Origin: Gallionella sp. UBA6045
GTDB taxonomy: Bacteria > Pseudomonadota > Gammaproteobacteria > Burkholderiales > Gallionellaceae
NCBI GenBank assembly: GCA_002429165.1
Contig: DIYV01000091.1
Span: 3,741-11,607 of the forward strand
DNA length: 7,867 nt
Direction: 5' to 3'
Shown here: piece by piece, positions 5,842-7,867 of the stretch
Numbering within the stretch: the stretch's first letter is position 1
Layout: each line of letters opens with the position of its first letter
Position numbers and translations under genes: made by a program
Notes under the pieces: model-generated
Told to the model about the DNA's origin: nothing
Seen by the model: only the letters and a program-made list of their open reading frames with translations
The model's database searches: none

Positions 5842-5877
5842 AAACGCCGTGCAGTGCTATACTGCACGGCGTTTTTT
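5842..5877 (+). terminator. Intrinsic terminator after typA
   Basis: AAACGCCGTGCAGT (5842-5855) pairs perfectly with ACTGCACGGCGTTT (5861-5874) around a GCTAT loop and runs into six T (5872-5877). It lies 80 bases after the typA stop and 14 bases before rmuC. The 78 bases between the typA stop and the stem hold nothing I can identify. Confidence 0.93.
5855..5863 (+). promoter_or_regulatory. Candidate rmuC extended -10 inside the terminator loop
   Basis: TGCTATACT (TGN plus TATACT, 5 of 6 to TATAAT) covers the loop of the typA terminator. The -35 position (ATAGAT at 17 bases) is poor. Initiation near 5870 would leave a leader of about 20 bases for rmuC. It is the only promoter-like element I see between the two genes. 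Confidence 0.35.
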
Positions 5878-5890
5878 ATGACTCACTACC

Positions 5891-7195
5891 ATGTTAGAAA
5901 TCATCTCTATAGTTCTGTTGCTGTCCATACTGGTCGCCATGATATTCCTGATGGTGTGGATGTACTCGCTCAGACGTATCCAGGTCGAGCTGCCGGATAT
6001 ATTGGCGCGCACGTTAGAAGAAAAACATCGCCTGATGTTAAGTGACTTGCATGATGGTTTGAACAAACAGGGCGATCGCATGGTTCAAGCCACGCTGGAC
6101 AGTTCAGAACGTCTTCGCGAGATCATTGCGCAGGAACTCAAACTCACGCGCGAGGCGATGCAGGGATTGCAGCTTGCACAGCATGCCGGTCTTGCCACCA
6201 CCCGGGAAGAAATGTTGAAGCAGCTTGCAGAACAGGGGCGCGCCGACCAGGAGTTGATCCAGGCTACCATGAAACGCAACACTGATATGCTGACGCAGAC
6301 TATCGAGGGTTTGACCAAGAGTACGGATTTAAGATTGGAACAGATTTCCGGGAAGGTCGCTGAGCGTCTTGATGAGGGTTTCAAGAAAACCAATGAAACG
6401 TTTACCAATGTGATGACACGTCTCGCTACCATAGATGAGGCGCAAAAGAAAATAGACGGCCTGACCACCAACGTGGTTAGCCTGCAGCATCTGCTGGGCG
6501 ACAAACGTTCTCGTGGAGCCTTCGGTGAGGTGCAACTGGAAGGGCTGGTTCGTAACATCTTACCGCCAGATGCCTACTCATTCCAGGAAAAGCTTTCCAA
6601 CGGAAACCGGGTGGATTGTCTGTTGATTCTGCCGCCACCAACCGGAAAAGTGCCGGTTGATGCCAAGTTTCCGCTGGAAAATTATCACCGCATGCTTGAT
6701 GAGAATCTGGCCGAATCGGACAAGGTCGCAGCGCGCAAACAATTCAAAATGGACATCAAGAAACACATCGAGGATATCAGCCAGAAATACCTGATCCGCA
6801 ACGAGACATCGGATGGTGCGGTGATGTTTGTCCCTGCCGAAGCTGTATTTGCCGAGATTCATGCTTACCATTCAGATCTGGTCGAATACGCGATGCATAG
6901 ACATGTCTGGATCGTTTCTCCGACCACACTGATGGCTGTATTGAATACTGCTCGGGCAGTAATGAAAGATGTGCAGATGCGCGAACAGGTTCATATCATC
7001 CAAAGCGAATTAGGCAAGCTAAGTATAGATTTCAAACGCTTCGACGAGCGTATGAAAAAACTTTCGGAGCACATTCGCCAGGCAAACAAGGATGTGGATG
7101 ATGTACAAATCAGCAGCAGAAAAATCAGCGAACAATTCGCAAAGATAGAGGCGGTAGAAATGCAGGAAGACTCAAACCTGGATAAATTGAAATAA
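5891..7195 (+). CDS. rmuC: RmuC family DNA recombination protein
   Basis: RmuC limits inversion at short inverted repeats in E. coli and has a nuclease-like core; its biochemical activity is not settled. The 434 residues show an N-terminal membrane helix (about 4-24, IISIVLLLSILVAMIFLMVW), a long helical coiled-coil region (about 30-200, rich in Glu, Lys, Gln and Leu) and the conserved core: LLGDKRSRGAFGEVQLE (201-217), VDCLLILP (241-248), VPVDAKFPLENY (254-265), MFVPAEAVF (312-320) and VSPTTLMAVLNT (342-353). The D257-x-K259 pair fits the PD-(D/E)XK-like fold proposed for the family. ATG 5891 is the only start that keeps the membrane helix whole, although no Shine-Dalgarno is visible. nadE begins one base after its stop. 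Confidence 0.93.
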   Translation: MLEIISIVLLLSILVAMIFLMVWMYSLRRIQVELPDILARTLEEKHRLMLSDLHDGLNKQGDRMVQATLDSSERLREIIAQELKLTREAMQGLQLAQHAGLATTREEMLKQLAEQGRADQELIQATMKRNTDMLTQTIEGLTKSTDLRLEQISGKVAERLDEGFKKTNETFTNVMTRLATIDEAQKKIDGLTTNVVSLQHLLGDKRSRGAFGEVQLEGLVRNILPPDAYSFQEKLSNGNRVDCLLILPPPTGKVPVDAKFPLENYHRMLDENLAESDKVAARKQFKMDIKKHIEDISQKYLIRNETSDGAVMFVPAEAVFAEIHAYHSDLVEYAMHRHVWIVSPTTLMAVLNTARAVMKDVQMREQVHIIQSELGKLSIDFKRFDERMKKLSEHIRQANKDVDDVQISSRKISEQFAKIEAVEMQEDSNLDKLK

Positions 7196-7196
7196 G

Positions 7197-7867
7197 ATGA
7201 AACTGGCAATTGCGCAAATTAACTGTGTGTTAGGTGATCTGGCGGGGAATGCCGCAAAGATTTTGCAATACGCCGAACAGGCCAGGCAACAGGATGCGCA
7301 ATTATTGCTGACACCCGAGCTCGGCCTGTGCGGTTATCCTCCAGAAGACCTGTTGTTGCGTGAAGGATTTTACCATGCCTGTGCTCAGGCACTGAATGAA
7401 CTTGCCGCAAAGGTTTCTGGTATCGCAGTTGTAGTGGGGCATCCGCACGAACAGAATGGAAAACGCTACAACGCTGCTTCGTTGTTACGGAATGGCGTAA
7501 TTGCCGCAACTTATCTCAAACATGAACTACCGAATTATTCTGTGTTCGACGAAAAACGGTATTTCGACCACGGCAGTCAGCCTTGCGTATTTGAAATAGA
7601 AGGCATTCGTTTTGCGCTGAATATTTGTGCTGATGTTTGGGAGCGCGAGACTGCTCAGCGCGCACGTGATGCCGGTGCGCAAGTGCTGCTGGTGCTGAAT
7701 GCATCGCCTTATGCGATTGGCAAGCTGGAATGGCGCCATCGCGTTATTCGCGAACGGATCGCCGAGACCGGCATGACTGTGGTCTATGCCAACATGGTCG
7801 GCGGCCAGGATGAATTGATATTTGACGGCGGCTCTTTCGCCATGGATCACAACGGTGAATTGACCGC
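7197..7867 (+). CDS. nadE: Glutamine-dependent NAD+ synthetase, N-terminal part (cut by window edge)
   Basis: The visible 223 residues are the nitrilase-like glutaminase domain of the long NadE form, which frees ammonia from glutamine for the synthetase domain that converts deamido-NAD to NAD+, the last step of NAD biosynthesis. Full-length relatives have about 540 residues, so the ATP-pyrophosphatase domain lies beyond the edge. The catalytic triad is present: E41 in LLLTPELGLCGYPPEDLLLR, K108 in YLKHELPNYSVFDEKRYF, and C144 in LNICADVWE. The C-E-D-x-W usually seen at the nucleophile is C-A-D-V-W here. The frame is open to the right edge. The ATG follows the rmuC TAA by one base and has no strong Shine-Dalgarno of its own, so translational coupling to rmuC is likely. 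Confidence 0.94.
   Translation, partial: MKLAIAQINCVLGDLAGNAAKILQYAEQARQQDAQLLLTPELGLCGYPPEDLLLREGFYHACAQALNELAAKVSGIAVVVGHPHEQNGKRYNAASLLRNGVIAATYLKHELPNYSVFDEKRYFDHGSQPCVFEIEGIRFALNICADVWERETAQRARDAGAQVLLVLNASPYAIGKLEWRHRVIRERIAETGMTVVYANMVGGQDELIFDGGSFAMDHNGELT

Overview
The window looks like ordinary chromosome from a Gram-negative proteobacterium. Protein flavour (TypA, RmuC, a RhlE with a Gly/Asn-rich tail, DUF3301), moderate GC with some AT-rich spacers, and simple sigma70-type promoters suggest a betaproteobacterium, perhaps near the Gallionellaceae/Nitrosomonadales. That placement is inference from sequence style, not a search. No transposase, phage gene, CRISPR array or complete novel multi-gene system is visible.

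Layout from left to right. On the minus strand lie an unrecognised soluble protein cut by the left edge (1-481) and a small membrane-anchored DUF3301 protein (665-991). On the plus strand is a CspA-family cold-shock gene (1206-1412), whose leader holds a terminator-like hairpin just before the ribosome binding site. A strong bidirectional terminator separates it from a convergent tRNA-Val(CAC) gene (1490-1564, minus) with a good promoter of its own. Divergent from the tRNA is a decayed fragment of gltX, glutamyl-tRNA synthetase (1678-1866), with an internal TGA and in-frame deletions. A second bidirectional terminator follows, then the RhlE-type DEAD-box RNA helicase on the minus strand (1930-3477). 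The 473-base spacer 3478-3950 contains a candidate long structured rhlE leader and the two divergent promoters. The plus strand then carries typA/bipA (3951-5762), a strong terminator, rmuC (5891-7195) and, one base later, the start of glutamine-dependent NAD synthetase nadE, cut by the right edge.

Functionally, three of the genes (cold-shock protein, RhlE, TypA) act in RNA folding, ribosome biogenesis and low-temperature growth, but each has its own apparent promoter, so this is a neighbourhood and not an operon. rmuC-nadE is the only clear tightly packed pair. The most interesting signals are non-coding or decayed: the gltX remnant beside tRNA-Val, the attenuator-like hairpin in the cold-shock leader, a perfect anti-Shine-Dalgarno octamer in the presumed rhlE leader, and a -10-like element in the loop of the typA terminator.
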